Assembly: GCA_016719535.1 (NCBI GenBank)
Contig: JADJYX010000001.1
Span: 62,001 to 126,000, forward strand
Reading direction: 5' to 3'
From: Rubrivivax sp.
GTDB lineage: Bacteria > Pseudomonadota > Gammaproteobacteria > Burkholderiales > Burkholderiaceae_C
Length of the DNA: 64,000 bases
Positions 44,127 to 53,154 of the stretch are shown here, piece after piece. The notes beneath the pieces were generated by a model that worked only from the letters and a program-made list of their open reading frames with translations, made no database searches and was not told the origin of the DNA. A program made the position numbers and the translations under genes. The stretch's first letter is position 1; each line of letters starts with the position of its first letter.

Positions 44127-46419
44127 ATCGAGGGGGCGCGGGGATCGTTTCGCCGCGCTCTTCGCGCAGCAGGCGGTAACCCGGGATATTGTCCTTCAAG
44201 ACCCTGAGCGGGTTGGAACCCAGGCGCGACAGGCCGACCAGCTCGAGCTGCAGCAGCACGTGGGTGGTGGCTTCGCTGCGGCCGGTGGACATGCGCTCGG
44301 CCACCGCGCGCAGGATCCAGCAGCCGGCGTCGTATTCGAAGCCGAGGATGGAATCGGTGACGCGGCTGTCCTTCAGGCTGTAGTTGACGCGGCCGACGGT
44401 ATACCAGGTGCCGCTGCAGGCCTGGCTGCCGCCGCGCGCCGGCGCGCCGCCGGCAGAGGCGGCCTGCGCCGATTTCCAGATCGGCCATTGCCAGCCGACC
44501 TCGAGCTGCTCGGTCAGACCACGCGACAGGCGGTAGGTGGTGCTCAGCGTGCGGAACTCGCCCGGCGTCCAGCGCGCCGATGCGATCGTGCGCACCGTGC
44601 GCTGGACATCGGGGCTGTATTGCAGCGTGGCGTCGACCGACAGCCCGCGCCCCAGGCTGGCGCCGCCGAGCAGGAAGATGTCGGAGAAGCTGCGCGTGAA
44701 GGGCACGCCTTCCGGCGTGATGCGCTGGTCGCGCAGCAGGTAGCGCTGCACCACGCCCAGGCGCCCGGCCTCGGCCCCGCTGGCGGGGTCGATCAGCCGC
44801 GTGGTCACGCCGGCGGTCAGCTGGTGCGAGTCGGACACGCGGTCGATGCCCGAGAAGGCGTTGTCCGAGAAGATCGAGTTGAAATTGAAATCCTTGCCCG
44901 CCGAATCGAAATTGGGCAGCCCGGTCTGGTCGCGCCAGGGCGTATTGACGTAGAGCGCGCGCGGCTCCAGCGTCTGCCGCAGCGCGCGGCCGAAGAGCGT
45001 GGTCTCGCGCTCGTATTCGAGCCCGCCCTCGACGCTGAAGCTCGGGATCACGCGCGACGCCCGCTTGCGGCCGTCGGCCAGCGCCTGGTCGAGCGCATAG
45101 GTGGCCGCATTGACCGTGAGCCGCGGCACCACCCAGGCGCCGGGCTGCCGCCAGGGCCGCGACAGCGTGCCCAGCACATGGCCGCGCCAGCCGTTGGGTT
45201 CGGCCGCGCTGCCGTCGCGGTCGGGCAGCACGAAGCGGTTGGCCTCGGTCTGCACGCTGTAGCGCAGGCCGCCGGTGAACTCGCCACCGAGTTGCACGCC
45301 CAGCTGCGGCGCACGCTGGTAGGGCGCGATCACCGGCAGGTCGCTGCCCTGCAGCACCTGCCAGCGCAGCAGCCGTGCATAGCCCAGGCCGCTGCCGCCT
45401 CGCCACGAGAGATCGCGCTCGGCCTCCAGGCGCAGCGGCAGCAGCCGCGCATTCAGGCTGCGGCTGTCCCTGGGGAAGTCCTTCCACCATGCGTCGTCGG
45501 AAACGCGCAGCGCATCGAGGTGCCAGCGCCCGTCCAGCGGCAGCCGGCCATCGTGCTCGGCCCACAGTGCCCAGCGCGAGCGGTCGGCCACGCGGTCGGC
45601 GGGCAGCACGTCGGCCTCGACGCGGCCGCTGTAGCCGGGCTCGAGGTAGCGGAATTCGCCCACCACGCCGGGGCCTCGCCGCGTGATCACCTTGGGCGTG
45701 ATGGTGGCGTCGCGGTTGGGCGCGATGTTCCAGTAGTACGGCACCGCCACGCTCAGGCCGCTGCGGGTGTCGAAGTCGACCGTCGGCGGCAGCCAGCCCG
45801 ACTTGCGGCCTTCGCCGAGCGGAAAGCTCAGCGTCGGCAGCGCCAGGATGGGCACGTTCATGAAGCGCAGCACCGCGCCCTCGGCAATGCCTTCGTTGGC
45901 CTCGAAGTCGAGCTGCACGCGGTCGGTCTGCAGCACCCAGGCGGGCTGGTCGCCGTCGTCGCGCGGGCAGCTGGTGTACCAGGCCTGGTGGGCCACCGAA
46001 CGCTGGTTGTCGATGAAGTCGATGCGCTGCGCGCGGCCGCCGGCCTGCAGGCGGTCGAATTCATAGATCGGCTGCAGGAAGAAGCCCTCCCAGCGCCCGA
46101 GCTGCAGCTGCAGCTCGGTGCCGCGGTAGCGGCCGCCGGGGTTGCTCAGGCGCACGTTGCCGCGCGCCACCGCCAGGTCCCGCGCCTGCTCGTAGCTCAG
46201 CCAGTCGGTCTGCAGCGACAGCGGGCCGCGCTGCAGCCGCACCTCGCCTTCGGCCACCGCGTCGATGTCGGGGCGGCCGCGGATCTCGCGCGCCTGCAGC
46301 TCCACCGGGCCCTGCGCGGCCGCGGCGGGCTGGGCGCCGGTCTGCGCCGCGGCCTGGCCGCTCAGCAGCACGACGACCGCGAAGGGCAGCAGTCGCGGAG
46401 CAGGTGCGGGCAGGTTCAT
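44119..46419 (-). CDS. lptD: LPS assembly protein LptD
   Basis: A 766-residue outer-membrane barrel. After a signal peptide comes an OstA-like jellyroll (VELQAREIRGRPDIDAVAEG, LSNPGGRYRGTELQLQ), then the large barrel with VPYYWNIAPNRDATITPKV and the C-terminal LQLELVGLSRLGSNPLRVLK. Cysteines at SCPRDD, QACSGTW and AGCWIL may form the disulfides needed for assembly. With LptE it exports LPS. The start at 46419 is preferred over in-frame upstream sequence because that is antisense to amgK. First gene of lptD-surA-rsmA. Confidence 0.95.
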   Translation of the reverse strand: MNLPAPAPRLLPFAVVVLLSGQAAAQTGAQPAAAAQGPVELQAREIRGRPDIDAVAEGEVRLQRGPLSLQTDWLSYEQARDLAVARGNVRLSNPGGRYRGTELQLQLGRWEGFFLQPIYEFDRLQAGGRAQRIDFIDNQRSVAHQAWYTSCPRDDGDQPAWVLQTDRVQLDFEANEGIAEGAVLRFMNVPILALPTLSFPLGEGRKSGWLPPTVDFDTRSGLSVAVPYYWNIAPNRDATITPKVITRRGPGVVGEFRYLEPGYSGRVEADVLPADRVADRSRWALWAEHDGRLPLDGRWHLDALRVSDDAWWKDFPRDSRSLNARLLPLRLEAERDLSWRGGSGLGYARLLRWQVLQGSDLPVIAPYQRAPQLGVQLGGEFTGGLRYSVQTEANRFVLPDRDGSAAEPNGWRGHVLGTLSRPWRQPGAWVVPRLTVNAATYALDQALADGRKRASRVIPSFSVEGGLEYERETTLFGRALRQTLEPRALYVNTPWRDQTGLPNFDSAGKDFNFNSIFSDNAFSGIDRVSDSHQLTAGVTTRLIDPASGAEAGRLGVVQRYLLRDQRITPEGVPFTRSFSDIFLLGGASLGRGLSVDATLQYSPDVQRTVRTIASARWTPGEFRTLSTTYRLSRGLTEQLEVGWQWPIWKSAQAASAGGAPARGGSQACSGTWYTVGRVNYSLKDSRVTDSILGFEYDAGCWILRAVAERMSTGRSEATTHVLLQLELVGLSRLGSNPLRVLKDNIPGYRLLREERGETIPAPPRYD

Positions 46420-46485
46420 AGAATCGCGGCCGATTATCCATGAGGGTGTGCGCCGGACGGCGCCCGCCGCGACCCGGCCCGACCC

Positions 46486-47556
46486 ATGACCGAACCGACC
46501 GTCAGCCCGGCCGTCCACTGGCCTTCGGCCGCCCGCCGCGCCGCCTTCGAGGCCTGGGCCGCCGGCCTCGCCAGCCCCGCCGGCCTGCGCTGGGACACGC
46601 TGGCGCCGGCCTCCGCCGATGCCAGCTTCCGCCGCTACCTGCGCGTGCAGGGCGAGGCGGGCAGCTTCATCGTCATGGACGCGCCGCCGCCGCAGGAGGA
46701 CGTGCGCCCCTTCGTGCAGGTCGCCGGCCTCGTCCACGCCGCCGGGCTGCATGCGCCGCAGGTGCTGGCGGCCGATGTCGAACAGGGCTTCCTGCTGTTG
46801 ACCGACCTCGGCGACGCGCTCTACCTCGATGCGCTGCGCGACCCCGCACGCGCCGATGCGCTGATGCGCGACGCGCTGCAGGCGCTGGTGCGCTGGCAGC
46901 TGCGCGTGCCGGCCGACGGCCTGCCGGTGCTCGACGAGGCCGTGCTGCGCGAGGAGCTGGCGCTCTTTCCCGACTGGTGCGTGCAGCGTGAATTCGGCAT
47001 CACGTGGACGGATGCGCAGCAGCGCACCTGGGACCGGGTGTGCGACCGCCTGGTGGCCAGCGCGCTGGCGCAGCCGCAGGTGGCGGTGCACCGCGACTGG
47101 ATGCCGCGCAACCTGATGGTCTGCGCCGGCGGCTTCCCGGCCAACCCCGGCATCCTGGACTTCCAGGACGCGGTGCGCGGCCCCGTCACCTACGACCTCG
47201 CCAGCCTGCTGCGCGACGCCTTCATCGACTGGGACGAGGCGCAGGAGCTCGACTGGGCCGTGCGCTGGTGGCAGCAGGCGCGCCGCGACGGCGTGCCGCT
47301 GGGCGAAGACCTGGCGGCCGACTTCGGCGAATTCTGGCGCGCGCTGGAATGGATGGGCCTGCAGCGCCACCTGCGCGTGATGGGCATCTTCTGCCGTCTC
47401 GAGCACCGCGACGGCAAGCCGCACTATGCGCAAGACCTGCCCCGCTTCCTGCGCTATGCCACCCGGGTGGCGCTGCGCTACGGGCCGCTCAAGCCCCTGC
47501 TGACGCTGCTGGAGCCGATGTCGGGCCAGCGCGTGGACAGCGGCTTCACGTTCTAG
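46486..47556 (+). CDS. amgK: Cell-wall sugar kinase AmgK
   Basis: A 356-residue aminoglycoside-phosphotransferase-fold kinase. Motifs: ASADASFRRYLRVQGEAGSF, the catalytic VAVHRDWMPRNLMV and GILDFQDAVRGPVTYDLASL. AmgK phosphorylates anomeric MurNAc/GlcNAc in peptidoglycan recycling. It is divergent from lptD as in Pseudomonas. murU, the usual following gene that converts MurNAc-1-P to UDP-MurNAc, is not present after it here. Confidence 0.93.
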   Translation: MTEPTVSPAVHWPSAARRAAFEAWAAGLASPAGLRWDTLAPASADASFRRYLRVQGEAGSFIVMDAPPPQEDVRPFVQVAGLVHAAGLHAPQVLAADVEQGFLLLTDLGDALYLDALRDPARADALMRDALQALVRWQLRVPADGLPVLDEAVLREELALFPDWCVQREFGITWTDAQQRTWDRVCDRLVASALAQPQVAVHRDWMPRNLMVCAGGFPANPGILDFQDAVRGPVTYDLASLLRDAFIDWDEAQELDWAVRWWQQARRDGVPLGEDLAADFGEFWRALEWMGLQRHLRVMGIFCRLEHRDGKPHYAQDLPRFLRYATRVALRYGPLKPLLTLLEPMSGQRVDSGFTF

Positions 47557-47639
47557 CCCGCTCCTGCGCATTGACGCCGCCCGGCCGTGGCGCGAGCATC
47601 GGCGCCAGCGCCTGGTTCGGCGCACGGCTGGAGGCCCTC

Positions 47640-48650
47640 ATGAAGCACTGGATCGTCCTGCTGACGGGTTGGCTGCTGCTGGGCTGTGCAGCGGTCGGTC
47701 CGGCGCCGCCGCTGCAGACCGAGGCGGTCTTTGCCGATGCGCTGTTCGCGCCGGCGGCGCGGCCGCACGATGGGCGCGACCTCTTCGCCGCCACGCCGGC
47801 GATGCAGCGCTACATCGCCGAGCAGATCGAGCCGCAGGTGCGGCGCAAGGGGGCACAGCGGGCGCTGCTGGAGGCGCTCTATACCGAGGGCGAGCTGCGC
47901 CTGGAATACGACGCCGCGCGCACGCGCACCGCGGCCGAGGCCTTCGATGCGCGCCGCGGCAACTGCCTGTCGCTGGTCCTGATGACCGCCGCCTTTGCGC
48001 GCGAGATGGGCTTGATGGTGCGCTTGCAGGAGGTGCTGGGTGCGCCGGTGCTCGAGCACAACGGCGTGCTCACCTTCGTCGTCGGCCATGTCAACCTGGC
48101 GCTGGGCGATGGCGCGCGCCATGGGCGCACGGGCATGACCGAACAGCCCTGGCTGATCGTCGACTTCCTGCCCGGGCAGGACCTGGCGCGCCAGCAGCGA
48201 CGCGCCATCGACGACCGCCGCGTCGCGGCCATGTTCATGAACAACCGCGCCGCCGAGGAGCTGGCGCAGGGCCGGGTGCACGAGGCCTACTGGTGGCTGC
48301 GCGGTGCGCATGCGCAGGACCCGGGCTTCGCCAACCTCTACAACACGCTGGGCGTGGTCTACCGCCACCACGGGGCGCCCGACCGGGCCGAACAGGCGCT
48401 GCAACTGGCGCAGGCGCTGGACCCCGGCAACGAGCATGTGGCCGGCAACCTGGCCGGCCTGCGCCAGTCGGCGCGGGCCGAGGCGCACCATCGCCTGGCC
48501 GTCGACGCCGCCACGCGCGGCGACCTGTCGCTGGCGCGCCAGCACCTGCAGCAGGCGGCCACGGCCACCTCGGATGCCGCGCTACGGTCGCGTTATGCCG
48601 CCAAGCTCAGGTCGCTGAAATCCGGCACCGCCGCATCCGTGCTGCAGTGA
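47640..48650 (+). CDS. Lipoprotein with transglutaminase-like core and TPR repeats
   Basis: A 336-residue protein with lipobox LLGC (GWLLLGCAAVG). Residues 90-200 contain a transglutaminase-like Cys segment (FDARRGNCLSLVLMTAAFAR) with a later VVGHVNLAL. The C-terminal 130 residues are TPR units (YNTLGVVYRHHGAPDRAEQA). Start ATG 47640 follows GGAGG. Possible role in envelope protein processing; specific function unknown. It occupies the position where murU would be expected. Confidence 0.75.
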   Translation: MKHWIVLLTGWLLLGCAAVGPAPPLQTEAVFADALFAPAARPHDGRDLFAATPAMQRYIAEQIEPQVRRKGAQRALLEALYTEGELRLEYDAARTRTAAEAFDARRGNCLSLVLMTAAFAREMGLMVRLQEVLGAPVLEHNGVLTFVVGHVNLALGDGARHGRTGMTEQPWLIVDFLPGQDLARQQRRAIDDRRVAAMFMNNRAAEELAQGRVHEAYWWLRGAHAQDPGFANLYNTLGVVYRHHGAPDRAEQALQLAQALDPGNEHVAGNLAGLRQSARAEAHHRLAVDAATRGDLSLARQHLQQAATATSDAALRSRYAAKLRSLKSGTAASVLQ

Positions 48651-48656
48651 GGGCCT

Positions 48657-50120
48657 TCAGGGGCAGGCGGCGATCACCTGCGCCACCGCGGCGGTGAGCT
48701 TCTTGCCGTAGGGCACGTGCAGGAATTCATTGGGCCCGTGGGCGTTGCTCTTCGGGCCCAGCACGCCGCAGACCATCATCTGCGCGCGCGGGAAGCCCTG
48801 CTGCAGCAGGCTCATCAGCGGGATCGTGCCGCCCTGGCCGATATAGCCCACCGGCGCACCGAACTGCGCGTTCGACGCCGCATTCAGCGCGCCCTCCAGC
48901 CAGGGCGAGAGCTCGGGGGCATTCCAGCCCGTCGCCCCCAGTGCCCCGGCGCGGCCGTCGGGGTGGAAGGTGACCTTCGCGTTGTAGGGGGCGTTGTCCT
49001 CGAGCAGTTGCTTGAGCCTGACGCTGGCCTCGTGGCCGTCCACCAGCGGCGGCAGGCGCAGGCTGAGCTTGAAGGCCGTCCACGGCCGCAGCACGTTGCC
49101 GGCATTCTTCAGCTCGGGAAAGCCGTCGACCCCGGTGACGCTGAGCGTGGGCCGCCAGGTGCGACGCAGCAGCGCCTCCACCGGGTCGGCGGTGGTCGGC
49201 AGCGTGGGGCCGCCGTCGGCGCCGCAGGCCCAGGGCATGCGTTTCCACACCTCGTCCTTCAGCAGCGCCGCCGTCGCCTGCGCCTGTTGCAGGCGCGAGG
49301 CCGGGATCTCGCAGTGGAAGAAGCCCGGCAGCAGCGTGCCGGTGGCGCTGTCCTCCAGCCGGTCGAGCACATGGCGCAGGATGCGGAAGCTGCTGGGCAC
49401 CAGGCCGCTGGCGTCGCCCGAGTGGATGCCCTCGGTCAGGATCTCGACCTTCAGCACGCCGCTGACCATGCCGCGCAGGCTGGTCGTCAGCCACAGCTGG
49501 TCGTAGTTGCCGGCGCCGCTGTCCAGGCAGACCACCAGACCGACGTTGCCCAGGCGCGGCTCGAGCGCATCGAGGTAGGCCGGCAGGTCGCCCGAGCCGC
49601 TTTCCTCGCAGGTTTCGATCAGGCCGACGCAGCGCGGGTGCGGCGTGCCCTGCGCCTGCAGGGCCTCGATGGCGGTGATGGCGGCATAGACGGCATAACC
49701 GTCGTCGGCGCCGCCGCGGCCGTAGAGCAGGCCGTTGTCGTAGGTCGGCGTCCACGGCCCCAGGCCCGGCCGCCAGCCGGTGAATTCGGGCTGCTTGTCG
49801 AGGTGGCCGTACATCAGCACCGTGTCCTTCGACGTGGACCCGGCCGACGCCGGCACCTCGAAAAAGATCACCGGCGTGCGACCCTCCAGGCGCACCACCT
49901 CGAGCTGCAGGCCCGGCACCCGGCGCGATTCGACCCAGGCGGCGGCATCGCGCACCACGCGGTCGATGTGGCCGTGGCGCGCCCAGTCGGCGTCGAACAT
50001 CGGGCTCTTGGCCGGCACGGCGATGTAGTCGGTGAGCGCGGGCACGATGCGCTCGTCCCAGGCGCGGTCTGCATAGGCGGCCAGCGCGGCGGCTTCGGCG
50101 CTGCGGGTGGGTGCGTTCAT
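48657..50120 (-). CDS. M20-family metallopeptidase (dipeptidase)
   Basis: A 487-residue M20 peptidase. Metal-binding residues are in VLMYGHLDKQPEFTGW and LLYGRGGADDGYAVYAAITA; the catalytic Glu region is LIETCEESGSGDLPAYL; the late His is in NAHGPNEFLHVPYGKK. The PDB-like lid domain is present. These enzymes hydrolyse dipeptides or N-acyl amino acids in the cytoplasm. Start at 50120. Confidence 0.93.
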   Translation of the reverse strand: MNAPTRSAEAAALAAYADRAWDERIVPALTDYIAVPAKSPMFDADWARHGHIDRVVRDAAAWVESRRVPGLQLEVVRLEGRTPVIFFEVPASAGSTSKDTVLMYGHLDKQPEFTGWRPGLGPWTPTYDNGLLYGRGGADDGYAVYAAITAIEALQAQGTPHPRCVGLIETCEESGSGDLPAYLDALEPRLGNVGLVVCLDSGAGNYDQLWLTTSLRGMVSGVLKVEILTEGIHSGDASGLVPSSFRILRHVLDRLEDSATGTLLPGFFHCEIPASRLQQAQATAALLKDEVWKRMPWACGADGGPTLPTTADPVEALLRRTWRPTLSVTGVDGFPELKNAGNVLRPWTAFKLSLRLPPLVDGHEASVRLKQLLEDNAPYNAKVTFHPDGRAGALGATGWNAPELSPWLEGALNAASNAQFGAPVGYIGQGGTIPLMSLLQQGFPRAQMMVCGVLGPKSNAHGPNEFLHVPYGKKLTAAVAQVIAACP

Positions 50121-50152
50121 GGTCGGATCCTCGGCAAGAGCAGGCGGCGAGT

Positions 50153-50983
50153 CTAGGCCGCCTGCAGAAACTGCACGAGGCGGTCGATCACCTGCGCGCG
50201 TTCGGGCTCGTTGAAGATCTCGTGCGCCAGCGTCGGCCAGGGCTGGGCCTGCACCACCGCCGGCGGCGCGGCGGCGGCGAAGGCGGCGCTGCCGGCCGGC
50301 GCCACGCAGCGGTCGATGCCGGCCCACATCAGCAGCGTCGGCGTCGTCCAGCGCGGCGCCAGCGAGCGCACGAGGTCGCCGCCGTCGAGGATGAAGCGCA
50401 CCAGGCGCGCGCAGATGCGGTCGTGCACCAGCGGGTCGTTCACATAGGCCTTGACCACCGCCGGATCGCGCGACACCCAGGCCGGGTCGAGCCCGTTGGG
50501 CAGCCGCAGCGACGGCGCAACGGCATGCATCAGCGCCAGCTGCAGCCGCTGCAGGCTACCGAGGTCGGCGACCAGCGCGGGCGACGACAGCACCAGCCGC
50601 GGCACCGGCCGGCTCCAGGCCGCCGGCTGCGGCTGCAGCGCCTCGGCGACGAAGCGCGCGGCGACCAGCCCGCCCATGCTGTGGCCCAGCAGCACCGCGG
50701 GTGGCTGGCCGGCGGCCTGCAGCGCGTCGATCACGCGCGCCAGGTCGTCGCACAGGCTGTCGGCGACCGGGATCACGCCGCGCGGGCCGGGTGCGCGGCC
50801 ATGGCCGCGCTGGTCGTAGCCGCTGACGGCCCAGCCCTGGGCGTTGAGATCGCGCGCCAGCGCCTGATAACGGCCGCTGTGCTCGCCCAGGCCGTGCACG
50901 ATCAGCGCCTGGCCGCGGGCGGCGGGCAGCGGCCAGTGGCGCAGCGGCAGCGCCAGCCCATCGCGTGTGGTGACGGTGTCCAT
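50153..50983 (-). CDS. Alpha/beta hydrolase (monoacylglycerol lipase-like)
   Basis: A 276-residue serine hydrolase. The oxyanion region is ALIVHGLGEHSGRY, the nucleophile elbow is LLGHSMGGLVAA, and the acid/His region is LMWAGIDRCVAP and LAHEIFNEPERAQVI. This matches the Serine aminopeptidase S33 / lysophospholipase family (Hydrolase_4). Substrate unknown. It lies 32 bases upstream of the M20 peptidase gene on the same strand, possibly an operon, and is divergent from the enoyl-CoA hydratase. Confidence 0.9.
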   Translation of the reverse strand: MDTVTTRDGLALPLRHWPLPAARGQALIVHGLGEHSGRYQALARDLNAQGWAVSGYDQRGHGRAPGPRGVIPVADSLCDDLARVIDALQAAGQPPAVLLGHSMGGLVAARFVAEALQPQPAAWSRPVPRLVLSSPALVADLGSLQRLQLALMHAVAPSLRLPNGLDPAWVSRDPAVVKAYVNDPLVHDRICARLVRFILDGGDLVRSLAPRWTTPTLLMWAGIDRCVAPAGSAAFAAAAPPAVVQAQPWPTLAHEIFNEPERAQVIDRLVQFLQAA

Positions 50984-51043
50984 CGCGCCATTTCAGCATG
51001 CGCCGCGCGGCTATGCTGCGCGGATCGACCCGGAGCCAAGCCC

Positions 51044-51880
51044 ATGACTGCAGACACCTTCTTCACCCTGGCCGAGCGCGACGACGGCATCGCCGTGCTC
51101 ACCCTCAGCCGCCCCGAGCGTCTGAATGCGATGACGCCCGACTTCTTCCCTGCCCTGCGCGACGTGGTGAGCCGCCTCAACGCCGAGGGTCGCACGCGCG
51201 TGCTGCTGATCGCGTCCACGGGCAGGCATTTCAGCGCCGGCATGGCGCTCGATGTCTTCGGCGGCGGCCTGGCGATGCTCGACACCTCGCAGGCGCGGCG
51301 CCGGCTGGCCTTCCAGGACGGGCTGCGCCAGCTGATGCGCTGCTTCGACGTCATCGAGGAGGCGCGCTTTCCCGTCATCGCCGCCGTGCAGGGCGGCTGC
51401 ATCGGCGGCGCGCTCGACCTGGCGGCGGCCTGCGACCTGCGCGTCTGCAGCGCCGACGCCTTCTTCACCGTGCAGGAGATCCACATCGGCATGGCCGCCG
51501 ACCTGGGCGTGCTGCAGCGCCTGCCCAAGATCGTGCCGCCGGCGGTGGCGCGCGAGATGGCCTATACCGGCGACCGCATCGGCGCCGAACGCGCGCTGCA
51601 GGTCGGCCTGGTGAATGCCGTGCTGCCCGATGCCGACGCGCTGCTGGCGCATGCGCTCAAGCTGGCGCAGGCCATCGCCGCCAAGTCACCGCTGGCGATC
51701 GCCGGCAGCAAGCTGGCCATCAACTATGCGGTCGACCACCCCACCGCCGATGCGCTGCAGCAGATGACGCTGCTGCAGAGCGCCATCTTCGACATCGACG
51801 AGATGGCGCGCGCGATCGAGGCCTGGAAGGCCAGGCAGCCGGCGGCCTTCGATGCCCTGACGCCGGTGGCGCCGGTGTGA
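51044..51880 (+). CDS. Crotonase/enoyl-CoA hydratase family protein
   Basis: A 278-residue crotonase: AVLTLSRPERLNAMTPDFFP, the oxyanion-hole segments RHFSAGMALDVF and AVQGGCIGGALDLAAACDLR, and FFTVQEIHIGMAADLGVLQR. The Glu/Asp placement (EIHIGMAADLG) resembles delta3,5-delta2,4-dienoyl-CoA isomerases, so either hydration or isomerisation is possible. Not in an operon with other fatty-acid genes. Start ATG 51044. Confidence 0.92.
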   Translation: MTADTFFTLAERDDGIAVLTLSRPERLNAMTPDFFPALRDVVSRLNAEGRTRVLLIASTGRHFSAGMALDVFGGGLAMLDTSQARRRLAFQDGLRQLMRCFDVIEEARFPVIAAVQGGCIGGALDLAAACDLRVCSADAFFTVQEIHIGMAADLGVLQRLPKIVPPAVAREMAYTGDRIGAERALQVGLVNAVLPDADALLAHALKLAQAIAAKSPLAIAGSKLAINYAVDHPTADALQQMTLLQSAIFDIDEMARAIEAWKARQPAAFDALTPVAPV

Positions 51881-51907
51881 AGTTCGGCGCCGGTGGCGCC
51901 GGAATCG

Positions 51908-52555
51908 CTATTTCCAGGCAAAGACGGGTTGTTCGAAATGCGCCACCCGCGTCTCGCGGCCGGCGATGCAGACCTCGCGGAACTGGTACAGCAGCGCCGC
52001 CGTCGGCGCCGCGATCCATCCCGTGCCCACCGGCATGCGCAGCACCGGGTGCGGGCTCTGCGGGATGCGGTTGAGGATGGGCGCGTCCTCGCGCATCAGT
52101 TCGGTCACCGGGATGCGGTGCACGCTGGCCACCTCCTGCGGGTTGGGCTGCAGCGCGTCGGCGCGGCCAGCCCACACCACCACCGGCGTGATGGCATAGC
52201 CCGAGCGGGTGACGTAATCGTCCAGCCGGCCGAGCACGTCGGCCTCGCCGAGCGTCAGGCCCACCTCCTCGTGCAGCTCGCGCAGCGCCGCCTGCTCGGG
52301 CGATTCACCGGCATCGACGCGGCCGCCGGGCAGCGCCCACTGGCCCGCGTGCTGGCGCATGCCGGCGGCGCGCAGCGTGAGCAGCACCGCCGGCGCGGTG
52401 CTCCAGGTCGGCAGCCGCGCGATGCCGTGGGCCTCGGCGCCATGGCCCTCCTCGACCACCACCAGCGCCACCGCGGCGCGTCGCACCACCTGGCGCGACG
52501 GGTCATGCCCCTGCACGGTGAAGGTGGCCAGGCGGCGGGCGATCAGCTCGCGCAT
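51908..52555 (-). CDS. NUDIX hydrolase (CoA pyrophosphatase-like)
   Basis: A 215-residue protein with a complete Nudix box (GRVDAGESPEQAALRELHEE, then VGL) and LTLRAAGMRQHAGQWALPGG before it, typical of the CoA/nucleotide pyrophosphatase NudL group. The C-terminal half (HRIPVTELMREDAPILNRIP) is longer than a minimal Nudix domain. The start at 52555 lies 14 bases after the metW stop on the same strand, so it may be cotranscribed with metX-metW. Confidence 0.88.
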   Translation of the reverse strand: MRELIARRLATFTVQGHDPSRQVVRRAAVALVVVEEGHGAEAHGIARLPTWSTAPAVLLTLRAAGMRQHAGQWALPGGRVDAGESPEQAALRELHEEVGLTLGEADVLGRLDDYVTRSGYAITPVVVWAGRADALQPNPQEVASVHRIPVTELMREDAPILNRIPQSPHPVLRMPVGTGWIAAPTAALLYQFREVCIAGRETRVAHFEQPVFAWK

Positions 52556-52569
52556 GCAGCGTGCCGTGC

Positions 52570-53154
52570 TCAGGCTTTTTCGAACCGGAAGACGGCCACG
52601 CTGGCCATCAGGTTGGGCCAGCGCCGCACGACGCGGCCGTCCTGCAGGCCGAAGCTGTCGGTCACGCGCAGGCCGCTCTTGCGGGCCAGCACCTCGAAGT
52701 CGGCATGCGTGCCGACGCGGATGTTGGGCGTGTCGTACCACTCGTAGGGCAACGTCTTCGTCACCGGCATGCGCCCGCCCAGCACGCGCAGCCGGTTGGG
52801 CCAGTGCGCGAAATTGGGAAAGCTGACGATGCCGATGCGGCCCACGCGCGCCGTCTCGCGCAGCATGTGCGCGGTATTGCGCAGGTGCTGCAGGGTGTCG
52901 AGCTGCAGCACGACGTCGAAGCTGGCATCGTCGAACAGCGCCAGCCCTTCTTCGAGGTTGAGCTGGATGACGTTGATGCCGCGCTGCACGCTGCCCAGCA
53001 CATTGGCGTCGGCGATCTCGATGCCGTAGCCGGTGCAGCCCTTGTGCTGCTGCAGGTGCGCCAGCAGCTCGCCGCTGCCGCAGCCCAGGTCGAGCACGCG
53101 CGCGCCGACCGGCACCAGGCTGGCGATGACCTCGAGGTCCTTGCGGTCAGACAC
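52570..53154 (-). CDS. metW: Methionine biosynthesis protein MetW
   Basis: A 194-residue class I SAM-methyltransferase-fold protein, with motif I ARVLDLGCGSGELLAHLQQH and the MetW-specific FPNFAHWPNRLRVLGGRMPV and YEWYDTPNIRVG. MetW is needed together with MetX for homoserine acylation in Proteobacteria. It overlaps the 3' end of metX by eight bases and is cotranscribed. Confidence 0.95.
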   Translation of the reverse strand: MSDRKDLEVIASLVPVGARVLDLGCGSGELLAHLQQHKGCTGYGIEIADANVLGSVQRGINVIQLNLEEGLALFDDASFDVVLQLDTLQHLRNTAHMLRETARVGRIGIVSFPNFAHWPNRLRVLGGRMPVTKTLPYEWYDTPNIRVGTHADFEVLARKSGLRVTDSFGLQDGRVVRRWPNLMASVAVFRFEKA

